NCBI GenBank assembly: GCA_011390855.1 | Contig: JAABRN010000019.1 | Coordinates: 1 to 5,489, forward strand | Length of the DNA: 5,489 bases | From: Hydrogenophaga sp. | Lineage (GTDB): Bacteria > Pseudomonadota > Gammaproteobacteria > Burkholderiales > Burkholderiaceae_C | Direction of reading: 5' to 3' | In this document: positions 1-5,489 of the stretch, one piece after another | How positions within the stretch are numbered: the first letter of the stretch is position 1 | Layout: every line of letters begins with the position of its first letter | The notes under the pieces: model-generated | The model's database searches: none | Told to the model about the DNA's origin: nothing | Seen by the model: only the letters and a program-made list of their open reading frames with translations | Made by a program: the position numbers and the translations under genes

Positions 1-1891
1 CGGCCAGTTTTTCCAGCACTTCTTCGTCGGTGCTGCGCGCGCCGGTGGCGGTTTTCTTGATGACGGGCAGGCCCAGTTTGTCGAAGAAGATCTCGCCGAG
101 CTGCTTGGGGCTGCTCAGGTTGAACGGCTGGCCTGCGATCTCGTAAGCCTCCTGCTCCAGCGCGTGGATGCGTGAACCCAGCTCGTGGCTTTGTTTGGCC
201 AGCGTGGGCGCGTCGATCAGAACCCCGTTGCGCTCGATGCGGTAGAGCGCTTCGCTGCTGGCGATTTCGAGCTCGTAGACGAATCTCAGTTTGTCGTCGG
301 CCTGCAGTTGCGGCCACAGCGCCAGATGCACATCCAGCGTCTGGTCGCTGTCTTCGCACGAATACTCGGCCGCCTTCGCAACATCGACCTGGGCAAACGG
401 AATCTGGTGTGCGCCCTTGCCGCACAGGTCCTCGTAGCTGATGCCCTGGCGGCCCAGGTGCCGCTCGGCCAGGCTGGCCAGGCCGTGGGGCTTGTGCACT
501 TCGAGCACGTAGCTCTGCAGCATGGTGTCGTGCACATAGCCCTGCACTTCGATGCCGTGGTTGGCGAACACATGGCGGTCGTACTTCACGTGCTGGCCGA
601 GCTTGGCGTGCGTGGGGTCCTGGAGCCAGGGCTTGAGTTTCGCCAGCACCTCGTCAAATGGCAGTTGCTCGGGCGCGTCCGGTCCGGCGTGGCGCAGCGG
701 AATGTAGGCGGCTTCACCTGGCGTCACGCTGAAGCTGATGCCCACGATCTCGGCGCGCATCTCGTCAAGCGAAGTGGTTTCGGTGTCCACCGCCACCAGG
801 TCTGCTGCCAGCACGCGCTGCAGCCAGTCGTCGAACATGGCCCAGGTAAGGATGGTGTCGTACTTCAGGTTGGTGGTGCGCTCGGCGCTTCCACTCAGGT
901 CGGGTTCGTCGAACAGCCCCGGCGAGGCGCCGCCTGCCCCTTTGGCCTTTGACCTGGTCTGCTGTTTCTCGATCAGCTCCGGCGGCACGTCGTGCTGCAA
1001 GAGCGATTTCACCAGCCCCTTGAAGCCGTACTTTTCGCCGAAAGCCTTGAGCGCCTCGGAATCCTGTCCGTTGATGGTGATGGCCTCCAGCGAGGGAAGG
1101 CCCGCGATGTGATCCTCGAGATCGCAATCGATCTTGATGGTGAGCAGCTCACGGCCTTTGGGCAACCAGTCCAGCGCGTTGCGCAAATTTTCGCCCGCAG
1201 CGCCCTTGATTTCTCCCGCGCGGGCCACCAGCGCCTCAAGCGAACCGTATTCCGTCAGCCACTTCACGGCGGTCTTGGGTCCTACCTTGGGCACGCCGGG
1301 CACGTTGTCCACCTGGTCACCCACCAGGGTCTGGTAGTCCAGCATCAGGCTGGGAGGCACGCCAAATTCGGCCGTCACACCAGCGATGTCGCGTTTGCGG
1401 TCGTTCATGGTGTCGATCACCGTGATGTGCTCGTTGACGAGCTGGCTCAGGTCCTTGTCGCCGCTGGAAATGATGCAGGTGATACCCTGCTGCGCCGCCA
1501 CATGGGCCAGCGTGCCGATCACGTCGTCGGCTTCCACGCCGGGCACGTCGAGTACCTGCCAGCCCAGCAGCTTCACCACTTCATGGATCGGCGCGATCTG
1601 CGCGCGCAGGTCGTCTGGCATGGGCGAACGGTTGGCCTTGTATTCCGGGTACAACGCGTCGCGGAAGGTCGGCCCCTTGGCGTCGAACACGCAGGCGGCG
1701 TAGTCCGCCCGCACGTCCTTGCGCAGCTTCTGCATCATGTTGATCATGATGCGAATGGCGCCCGTTTTCAGGACGGTTCCATCGGGGAGGGTCGTGCTCA
1801 TGGCTTCGCCACCAGCGAAGAACGCACGGTAGAGGTAGCTGGAGCCGTCGACCAGCAACAGAGTGGGAGCGGGGGGTTGGGCGTCTGACAT
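1..1891 (-). CDS. polA: DNA polymerase I, N-terminal ~630 residues (C-terminus beyond left edge)
   Basis: Pol I fills gaps, removes RNA primers during Okazaki fragment maturation and acts in excision repair. The reading frame opens at the ATG at 1891 (MSDAQPPAPTLLLVDGSSYL) and stays open to the left edge, giving 630 codons of a protein usually a little over 900 long. Residues 10-290 are the 5' nuclease, with acidic metal ligands D15, D70, D122/D123 (VEADDVIGT), D145 and D147, and a helix-hairpin-helix at about 191-207. After a low-complexity linker (about 312-340) comes the 3'-5' exonuclease with all motifs present: D369/E371 (DTETTSL), D438 (VKYD), and Y510/D514 (YSCED). These align with E. 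coli D355/E357, D424 and Y497/D501, so proofreading is expected to be active. The polymerase domain begins near F590 (FNLSSPKQLG); its catalytic motifs lie outside the window. It is transcribed divergently from the DUF2782-thrB operon. No Shine-Dalgarno is visible. Confidence 0.98.
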   Translation of the reverse strand, partial: MSDAQPPAPTLLLVDGSSYLYRAFFAGGEAMSTTLPDGTVLKTGAIRIMINMMQKLRKDVRADYAACVFDAKGPTFRDALYPEYKANRSPMPDDLRAQIAPIHEVVKLLGWQVLDVPGVEADDVIGTLAHVAAQQGITCIISSGDKDLSQLVNEHITVIDTMNDRKRDIAGVTAEFGVPPSLMLDYQTLVGDQVDNVPGVPKVGPKTAVKWLTEYGSLEALVARAGEIKGAAGENLRNALDWLPKGRELLTIKIDCDLEDHIAGLPSLEAITINGQDSEALKAFGEKYGFKGLVKSLLQHDVPPELIEKQQTRSKAKGAGGASPGLFDEPDLSGSAERTTNLKYDTILTWAMFDDWLQRVLAADLVAVDTETTSLDEMRAEIVGISFSVTPGEAAYIPLRHAGPDAPEQLPFDEVLAKLKPWLQDPTHAKLGQHVKYDRHVFANHGIEVQGYVHDTMLQSYVLEVHKPHGLASLAERHLGRQGISYEDLCGKGAHQIPFAQVDVAKAAEYSCEDSDQTLDVHLALWPQLQADDKLRFVYELEIASSEALYRIERNGVLIDAPTLAKQSHELGSRIHALEQEAYEIAGQPFNLSSPKQLGEIFFDKLGLPVIKKTATGARSTDEEVLEKLA

Positions 1892-1905
1892 GGCACGATT
1901 GTGTA
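1892..1905 (-). promoter_or_regulatory. Possible polA promoter -10 region, very close to the start codon
   Basis: Reading leftward, the bases before the polA ATG are CCTACACAATCGTGCC. Either TACACA (1905-1900) or CACAAT (1903-1898) could be a sigma-70 -10 hexamer. Transcription would then begin within a base or two of the ATG at 1891, giving a leaderless or nearly leaderless message, consistent with the missing ribosome binding site. No good -35 is visible at 16-18 bp spacing; TTGTCG at 1922-1917 is too close. The call is inference from motif and spacing only. Confidence 0.35.
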
Positions 1906-1970
1906 GGAAATCGCCACGACAACCCGGCGTGGGAAGTGGCCCCGGTGCGCTCACGGTGCCCCAGCCTGCC

Positions 1971-1976
1971 TACAAT
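1971..1976 (+). promoter_or_regulatory. Likely -10 box (TACAAT) of the DUF2782-thrB operon
   Basis: TACAAT matches the sigma-70 consensus at five of six bases. It ends five bases before the ATG at 1982, so the expected start point (about 7 bases past the hexamer) falls on or next to that ATG. There is no purine-rich ribosome binding site between them. A TG lies two bases upstream of the hexamer, one base off the extended -10 position. The -35 region is weak (no hexamer better than a loose match near 1948-1953). A leaderless transcript is the simplest reading. Confidence 0.5.
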
Positions 1977-1981
1977 GTGGC

Positions 1982-2320
1982 ATGAACGTCTTAATCCGCC
2001 CCCTGATGCTTGCGCTGGCCCTCTCGCCCGTGCTGTCCGCCACCGCACAGCAAGCGCCTGCGCCCGAACCGGCGCCAGTGGCGGCGCAGCCCGCGCAGGC
2101 GGCCGACCGCATTGAGCGCATCACCCACGAAGACAGTCTGTCCCGCATCGATGAGCTGCGCGTGGGTGGGCAGACCAAGAGCATCGAGGTGCAGCCCAAA
2201 AATGGCGCGCCTGCCTACCAGATCACCACCGAACAAGGCGTGCCATCGTCCCAAGGCGATGTGGCGGGTCAACGCACCGGTAACGCCGGGCGCAGCAGCT
2301 GGCGCATCCTGAGTTTCTGA
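1982..2320 (+). CDS. Small exported DUF2782 family protein
   Basis: This 112-residue protein has unknown function. Residues 1-22 are a Sec-type signal peptide: R6, a hydrophobic stretch MLALALSPVL, and a probable cleavage after A20-T21-A22. An Ala/Pro/Gln-rich linker (23-41) follows, as expected of a periplasmic protein. The folded part (about 42-86), with IDELRVGGQTKSIEVQPKNG and then P77/Y79, fits the DUF2782 pattern of a short beta-rich module with R-V-x-G-Q and P-K-x-G-x-P-x-Y signatures. The C-terminus ends in an aromatic/hydrophobic tail, WRILSF. The ATG at 1982 is chosen because it gives a complete signal peptide with a basic residue; the alternative ATG at 2006 would remove that residue. 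It is first in the operon, 14 bp before thrB and divergent from polA. The same three-gene association occurs in Pseudomonas (established knowledge, from memory). Family assignment is by eye. Confidence 0.78.
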   Translation: MNVLIRPLMLALALSPVLSATAQQAPAPEPAPVAAQPAQAADRIERITHEDSLSRIDELRVGGQTKSIEVQPKNGAPAYQITTEQGVPSSQGDVAGQRTGNAGRSSWRILSF

Positions 2321-2334
2321 AGCGGGCTGTTTTC

Positions 2335-3351
2335 ATGGCCGTTTACACCGAAGTGGCGTTTGCCGAAGCCGCAGCCTTGTTGCACGCCCTGAATCTGGGG
2401 AACCTGACCGATCTGCAAGGCATCAAGGGCGGCATCGAGAACACCAACTATTTCGTCACCAGCGAACGCGATGGCGCCACGCTGCAGCATGTCCTGACCG
2501 TGTTTGAGCGCCTGGGCTTCGAGCAGTTGCCGTTTTATCTGCACCTGATGAAGCACCTGGCGGCCAAGGGAATTCCCGTGCCCGACCCGGCGGCCGCCAC
2601 CGCCAACGGCGGCATCCTGCACACGATCCAGGGCAAGCCCGCTGCGGTGGTGGACCGCTTGCGCGGTCACAGCGAACTGCAGCCCACCAAGGCCCACTGC
2701 GAAGCGGTGGGCGCGATGCTGGCGCGCATGCACCTGGCCGGCCGCGACTTCGAGCTCACCCAGCCGAATCTGCGCGGCCTGCCGTGGTGGAACGAGACCG
2801 TGCCGGTGGTGGTGCCCTTTCTGGACCCTGCGCAGGCCGACCTGATCCGGTCCGAGCTGGCCTACCAGAACCATGTGGCGGCCATGCCTGCCTATATGGC
2901 CCTGCCGCGAGGCCCCATTCACGCCGATCTTTTCCGCGACAACGTGATGTTCGAAGGTGGCGAACTCACCGGCCTGTTCGACTTCTACTTCGCTGGTTGC
3001 GACACGTTCCTGTTTGACCTGGCTGTGTGCCTCAACGACTGGTGCGTGCTTCACAGCACAGACGGCAATGACGGGTCACACGATCCGACGCGCGCCCATG
3101 CGATGCTGGCTGCCTACCAGTCGGTACGCACGCTCACAGGGCCTGAGCGGCAATTGCTGCCAGCCATGTTGCGTGCCGGAGCGTTCCGTTTCTGGATTTC
3201 CCGTCTTTGGGATCTGCATCTGCCACGCGAAGCCGCCATGCTGCAGGCCCACGACCCCAACCACTTTGAGCGGGTGCTTCGCACACGCATAAAACAAGCA
3301 GGCACCGCAACCGTGCTGACATCCCGGCAGGAAGCCTGCGCAGCGGCCTGA
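2335..3351 (+). CDS. thrB: Homoserine kinase, ThrB of the aminoglycoside-phosphotransferase fold
   Basis: This cytoplasmic enzyme phosphorylates L-homoserine with ATP to O-phospho-L-homoserine (EC 2.7.1.39), the step before threonine synthase. The 338-residue sequence is of the APH/choline-kinase-like ThrB type found in Pseudomonas and Burkholderiales, not the GHMP type of E. coli. Near the N-terminus GGIENTNYFV is the family's glycine-rich, nucleotide-side signature. LPFYLHLMKHLAAKGIPVP is typical of the N-lobe. The catalytic loop is GPIHADLFRDNVMF, with H196, D198 and N203, followed by the metal-binding D216 in LFDFYFAG. Conserved DLAVCLNDWC and FRFWISRLWDLH segments follow. It is about 20 residues longer than the usual 315-320, mostly through a C-terminal tail after RVLRTRIKQ. 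It starts 14 bp after the DUF2782 stop with no clear Shine-Dalgarno, so translation may depend on the upstream gene. Confidence 0.96.
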   Translation: MAVYTEVAFAEAAALLHALNLGNLTDLQGIKGGIENTNYFVTSERDGATLQHVLTVFERLGFEQLPFYLHLMKHLAAKGIPVPDPAAATANGGILHTIQGKPAAVVDRLRGHSELQPTKAHCEAVGAMLARMHLAGRDFELTQPNLRGLPWWNETVPVVVPFLDPAQADLIRSELAYQNHVAAMPAYMALPRGPIHADLFRDNVMFEGGELTGLFDFYFAGCDTFLFDLAVCLNDWCVLHSTDGNDGSHDPTRAHAMLAAYQSVRTLTGPERQLLPAMLRAGAFRFWISRLWDLHLPREAAMLQAHDPNHFERVLRTRIKQAGTATVLTSRQEACAAA

Positions 3352-3366
3352 CGCCGCCCCCACACA

Positions 3367-4176
3367 ATGAAACTACGAATCGTTCCCGCCAGCACCGGCT
3401 TCGCCTGGGTCAAGCTCGGCATCCAGACTTTCTTCCGCCAGCCGCTGGCCATGACAGGCCTGTTCTTCATGTTCATGGCAGTGGTGTCGTTGTTGTCGGT
3501 GATTCCGGCCGTCGGCACGGCCGTTTCGCTGGTGCTGGTGCCGGCTGCCACGCTGGGCCTCATGGCTGCCAGCCGCGAAGCACTCAATGGCCGCTTTCCC
3601 ATGCCGACCACCCTCGTCACCGCCTTTCGCTCGGGCGCCACCAAGACTCAGCCCATGCTGATCCTGGGTGGCATGTACGCCGCAGCCCTGCTGCTGGTGG
3701 TGGCTTTTGCGGGCCTCGTGGGCAGCGCGTCAGCGCCTGTGGAGCTGCAGGAAGGCGCGCAGGTCACACCGGAAATGGCGGTGCAGGCCATCTTCAACAA
3801 CCCTGGCTTCTGGTTCGGGTTGCTGCTCTACCTGCCCACGGTGATGGCGTTCTGGCACGCGCCCGCACTGGTGCACTGGCATGGCGTGAGCCCGGTCAAA
3901 AGTCTGTTCTTCAGCTTCATGGCCTGCTGGGGGAACAAGGGGGCTTTCGTGACGTACATGATGGGCTGGGTCGGCGTGATGTTCGCACTTGTGCTCGTCA
4001 TGGGCCTTCTCGGCACGCTGCTCGGCGGCGCACAGGCGCTCGGCATCGTGGTCTACCCTGCGGGTCTGTTCATCGCTTCGATGTTTCACACGTCCATCTA
4101 CTTCACTTTCCGGGACAGCTTTGTCACGGACGACAGCCCCACCCTGCCTTCCCCCACCACCGGAGATGCCGCATGA
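3367..4176 (+). CDS. BPSS1780-type multi-pass inner-membrane protein
   Basis: This 269-residue integral membrane protein has no known function. It resembles the BPSS1780 family found beside thrB in Burkholderiales (recognition by eye). The N-terminus, MKLRIVPASTGFAWVKLGIQTFFRQP, is the typical opening: a short cytoplasmic segment with an amphipathic W-K-x-G-x-x-x-F-x-x-Q-P motif. Hydrophobic spans are visible at roughly 27-47, 49-69, 96-119, 147-170, 196-220 and 224-247, so five or six membrane passes are likely. Between spans 3 and 4 is a short polar loop (120-146). The aromatic, His-containing stretch FWHAPALVHWHG (162-173) is the most distinctive segment. The tail (250-269) is polar and Ser/Thr/Pro-rich. 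It begins 15 bp after thrB without a recognisable ribosome binding site, and its stop overlaps the next start by 4 bp (ATGA), so the two products are probably made together. Confidence 0.8.
   Translation: MKLRIVPASTGFAWVKLGIQTFFRQPLAMTGLFFMFMAVVSLLSVIPAVGTAVSLVLVPAATLGLMAASREALNGRFPMPTTLVTAFRSGATKTQPMLILGGMYAAALLLVVAFAGLVGSASAPVELQEGAQVTPEMAVQAIFNNPGFWFGLLLYLPTVMAFWHAPALVHWHGVSPVKSLFFSFMACWGNKGAFVTYMMGWVGVMFALVLVMGLLGTLLGGAQALGIVVYPAGLFIASMFHTSIYFTFRDSFVTDDSPTLPSPTTGDAA
4162..4165 (+). promoter_or_regulatory. Ribosome binding site (GGAG) of the FecR-domain gene
   Basis: GGAG lies seven bases before the ATG at 4173, inside the end of the preceding gene. It is the only clear Shine-Dalgarno in this operon and supports 4173 as the true start. 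Confidence 0.7.
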
Positions 4177-4925
4177 CACAACACAGCCTGCTGGGCCGCA
4201 GCGAAGCCGAAATACTCTGGTTCCGCCGCCGCGACACCCTCAAGGCCGCAGCGGCATGGGTGGCCATGGGCGGGCTGCCTGCGGCGATGGCGCAGCAGCG
4301 CAGCAACGTGGTGGATTTTGTGGGCGACATCGTGCTCAACGGCCGGCGCATGCTGCCACAGCAGACGGTACAGACCGGCGATGAAATCCTCACAGGTCCG
4401 GCTTCGCGTCTGGTGTTCGTGATCGGGAATGCCGCGTTTCATGTGCGGCAGAACTCACGCCTCACGGTGGAACGCGGCAGCACCCTCAACACGGTGAGTC
4501 TGCTGCGCCTGCTCAATGGTGCGGTGGTGAGCGCATTTGGTCGCAGCCGCAGCCGAGCCATCGTCACTCCCACACTCACCGCTGGCATCCGCGGCACCGG
4601 CGTCTACACCGAGATCATGGCCGACCAGGGCGGGCGCACCTATTTCTGCAACTGTTATGGGTCTGTGAATCTCGCCGCCGGAAACGACCAGGCGCTGTCG
4701 GAGGCCAGCTACCACCAGGCATTCTGGGCCGAGGTCGAGCAAAAAAACGGCCGCTTCCTCACCCCTGCAAGCGCCATCAACCACACCGACGAAGAGCTGG
4801 AGTTTCTGGCTGGCCTGATCGGACAGCGCACCGCCTGGCAGATCGCGGGGCGCCCCGGTGTGAAAGATGGCCGGGGCTACATGAACCAACAAGGTCCTGA
4901 AGCGCACCCGGCAATGCCTCGCTGA
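4173..4925 (+). CDS. FecR-domain protein with a twin-arginine signal peptide
   Basis: The protein is 250 residues and its function is not established. Residues 18-24 read RRRDTLK, close to the Tat consensus R-R-x-F-L-K with Thr for Phe. They follow a long n-region and precede an Ala-rich stretch that ends in A38-M39-A40, a good signal-peptidase site. Export in folded form to the periplasm is therefore inferred. The mature part (about 45-165) is a FecR-type beta domain: VVDFVGDIVLNG, then GDEILTGPASRLVFVIG, LLNGAVVSAFG, and the hallmark TAGIRGTGVYTE (136-147). YFCNCYGSVNL follows, with a C159-x-C161 pair. The C-terminal 80 residues are helical-looking and unassigned. Unlike classical FecR (about 317 residues) it has no N-terminal anti-sigma region or later membrane span, and no ECF sigma or TonB receptor gene is adjacent, so anti-sigma function is unlikely. 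Its start overlaps the membrane-protein stop. Confidence 0.85.
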   Translation: MTQHSLLGRSEAEILWFRRRDTLKAAAAWVAMGGLPAAMAQQRSNVVDFVGDIVLNGRRMLPQQTVQTGDEILTGPASRLVFVIGNAAFHVRQNSRLTVERGSTLNTVSLLRLLNGAVVSAFGRSRSRAIVTPTLTAGIRGTGVYTEIMADQGGRTYFCNCYGSVNLAAGNDQALSEASYHQAFWAEVEQKNGRFLTPASAINHTDEELEFLAGLIGQRTAWQIAGRPGVKDGRGYMNQQGPEAHPAMPR

Positions 4926-4946
4926 TCGGACTGGCAGGCCCACCTG

Positions 4947-4967
4947 AAAGGCCCGACCTGGGCCTTT
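4947..4967 (+). terminator. Probable terminator of the thrB operon
   Basis: A perfect 8-bp stem (AAAGGCCC / GGGCCTTT) with a five-base loop GACCT lies 21 bases after the FecR-domain gene stop. The T-run is only three bases and is followed by GCG, so on its own it may be partial. Read-through would meet the stronger hairpin downstream. Confidence 0.6.
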
Positions 4968-4980
4968 GCGTGAGATTCAG

Positions 4981-5017
4981 AAAAAAGGGCCCGGCGCACA
5001 TCTGCGCCGGGCCCTTT
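4981..5017 (-). terminator. Strong Rho-independent terminator of the leftward PhoX-type gene
   Basis: A perfect 15-bp GC-rich stem (4984-4998 with 5003-5017) closes a four-base loop. Read leftward it ends in a run of six T (4986-4981), three of them in the stem. It begins 15 bases past the stop of the phosphatase gene. Read rightward the stem ends in TTTATC, so it may also stop read-through from the thrB operon. Confidence 0.9.
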
Positions 5018-5032
5018 ATCAGTGGCAACGGA

Positions 5033-5489
5033 TCAGAGACCGATGACGCGCCCGTCTTTGCGGGTGATCACGATCGTGGCCGAACGCGGGCGGCCGGCCG
5101 TTCCGTAGCCCATGTTCGCTGGCCATTCGCTTTCCAGCGTGAACGCACTCGCAGAACCCAGAGCCCGGGTGTTTTCGCCTGGGTGCTGGATGTTCACGAA
5201 CATGGTCTTGCCGTCGGGCGATTCGGTCACACCGGTGATCTCACACCCACGGGGGCCGACCAGGAAACGGCGCAGCCGGGCTTCACCGAGCAAGGCGCCC
5301 ATGAAGGTCTTTTGCGTGCCGGTGATGGCGCCCACCCGGTTGTTGGCGGTGACGGGACCGCCGTCGCCCACCTCGCCCGGGATGGCGGCCAGCATCATGC
5401 AGTTGGATTCGTCGGTCATGGCACCGTCATCGGTCTGGATCCAGCAGATGCCACTGGCCGGGCTGAACCACAGTCCGTCAGGGGACGAA
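5033..5489 (-). CDS. PhoX-type (DUF839) phosphatase, C-terminal 151 residues (start beyond right edge)
   Basis: Only the C-terminus is present. The frame is open from the right edge to the TGA at 5035-5033. It starts with SSPDGLWFSPASGICWIQTD, then ESNCMMLAAIPG, a VTANNRVGAI stretch, RRFLVGPRGCEITGV, and SPDGKTMFVNIQHPGE. These are the closing blades of the beta-propeller in the PhoX/DUF839 family. Characterised PhoX proteins are Tat-exported, Ca/Fe-dependent alkaline phosphatases that release phosphate from organic esters under phosphate limitation; whether that applies here is inference, since the signal peptide and most metal ligands are not in view. Family members are usually 600-700 residues, so about three quarters are missing. 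It is convergent with the thrB operon, with its own strong terminator. An internal ATG at 5419 is not the true start because the homology extends upstream of it. Confidence 0.87.
   Translation of the reverse strand, partial: SSPDGLWFSPASGICWIQTDDGAMTDESNCMMLAAIPGEVGDGGPVTANNRVGAITGTQKTFMGALLGEARLRRFLVGPRGCEITGVTESPDGKTMFVNIQHPGENTRALGSASAFTLESEWPANMGYGTAGRPRSATIVITRKDGRVIGL

Noticed and set aside
1732..1752. Inverted repeat GCATCAT / ATGATGC with an inner TGATCA
   Set aside because: It lies inside polA and is explained by repeated ATG and ATC/AAC codons for the conserved IMINMMQ segment. It has no T-run and no sign of a regulatory role.
185..1888. Long plus-strand open frames (185-952 and 992-1888) opposite polA
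   Set aside because: They are antisense shadows in GC-rich coding DNA. The minus-strand frame encodes unmistakable DNA polymerase I throughout, and these translations show no recognisable domain.
2269..3054. A 261-codon minus-strand open frame opposite DUF2782 and thrB
   Set aside because: Its coding-strand counterpart contains the conserved ThrB motifs, and the antisense product is His/Gln/Val-rich low-complexity text typical of a shadow frame.
4173..4925. Classical FecR anti-sigma regulator of an iron-uptake system
   Set aside because: No FecI-type sigma or TonB receptor gene is adjacent, the cytoplasmic N-terminal region is absent, and a Tat signal places the domain in the periplasm.
5033..5419. 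A complete 128-residue gene starting at the ATG at 5419
   Set aside because: The same frame stays open to the right edge and the upstream residues match the PhoX/DUF839 family, so this is the tail of a longer gene.

Overview
The window looks like an ordinary, GC-rich chromosomal segment from a betaproteobacterium. The best fit is Burkholderiales, probably Comamonadaceae. The protein sequences resemble that group, and the gene order polA / DUF2782 / thrB / BPSS1780-type membrane protein is the one I associate with it. The genus cannot be fixed by eye. I see no insertion sequence, phage, CRISPR array, tRNA or rRNA.

Layout: (1) Positions 1-1891, minus strand, hold the N-terminal two thirds of DNA polymerase I (polA). 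It carries an intact-looking 5' nuclease domain and an intact-looking 3'-5' proofreading domain, and it leaves the window just inside the polymerase domain. (2) A 90-bp divergent intergenic region (1892-1981) has a -10-like box very close to the start codon on each side and no Shine-Dalgarno sequence. Both polA and the first rightward gene may therefore be transcribed as leaderless mRNAs. (3) A tightly packed rightward operon runs from 1982 to 4925. It encodes a small exported DUF2782 protein, homoserine kinase (thrB), a multi-pass BPSS1780-type membrane protein, and a Tat-exported FecR-domain protein. Gaps are 14 and 15 bp, followed by a 4-bp ATGA overlap. (4) A 107-bp convergent intergenic region (4926-5032) has two hairpins, one for the rightward operon and a very strong one for the leftward gene. 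(5) Positions 5033-5489, minus strand, hold the C-terminal end of a PhoX-type (DUF839) phosphatase whose start lies beyond the right edge.

Functionally, polA (replication and repair) and thrB (threonine biosynthesis) are core genes. DUF2782, the BPSS1780-type protein and the FecR-like protein are envelope proteins without an established role. The points most worth following are the possible leaderless divergent promoters, the repeated linkage of DUF2782 with polA and thrB, and the orphan Tat-exported FecR-domain protein, which has no sigma factor or TonB receptor beside it. I found no convincing evidence of a new multi-gene system.
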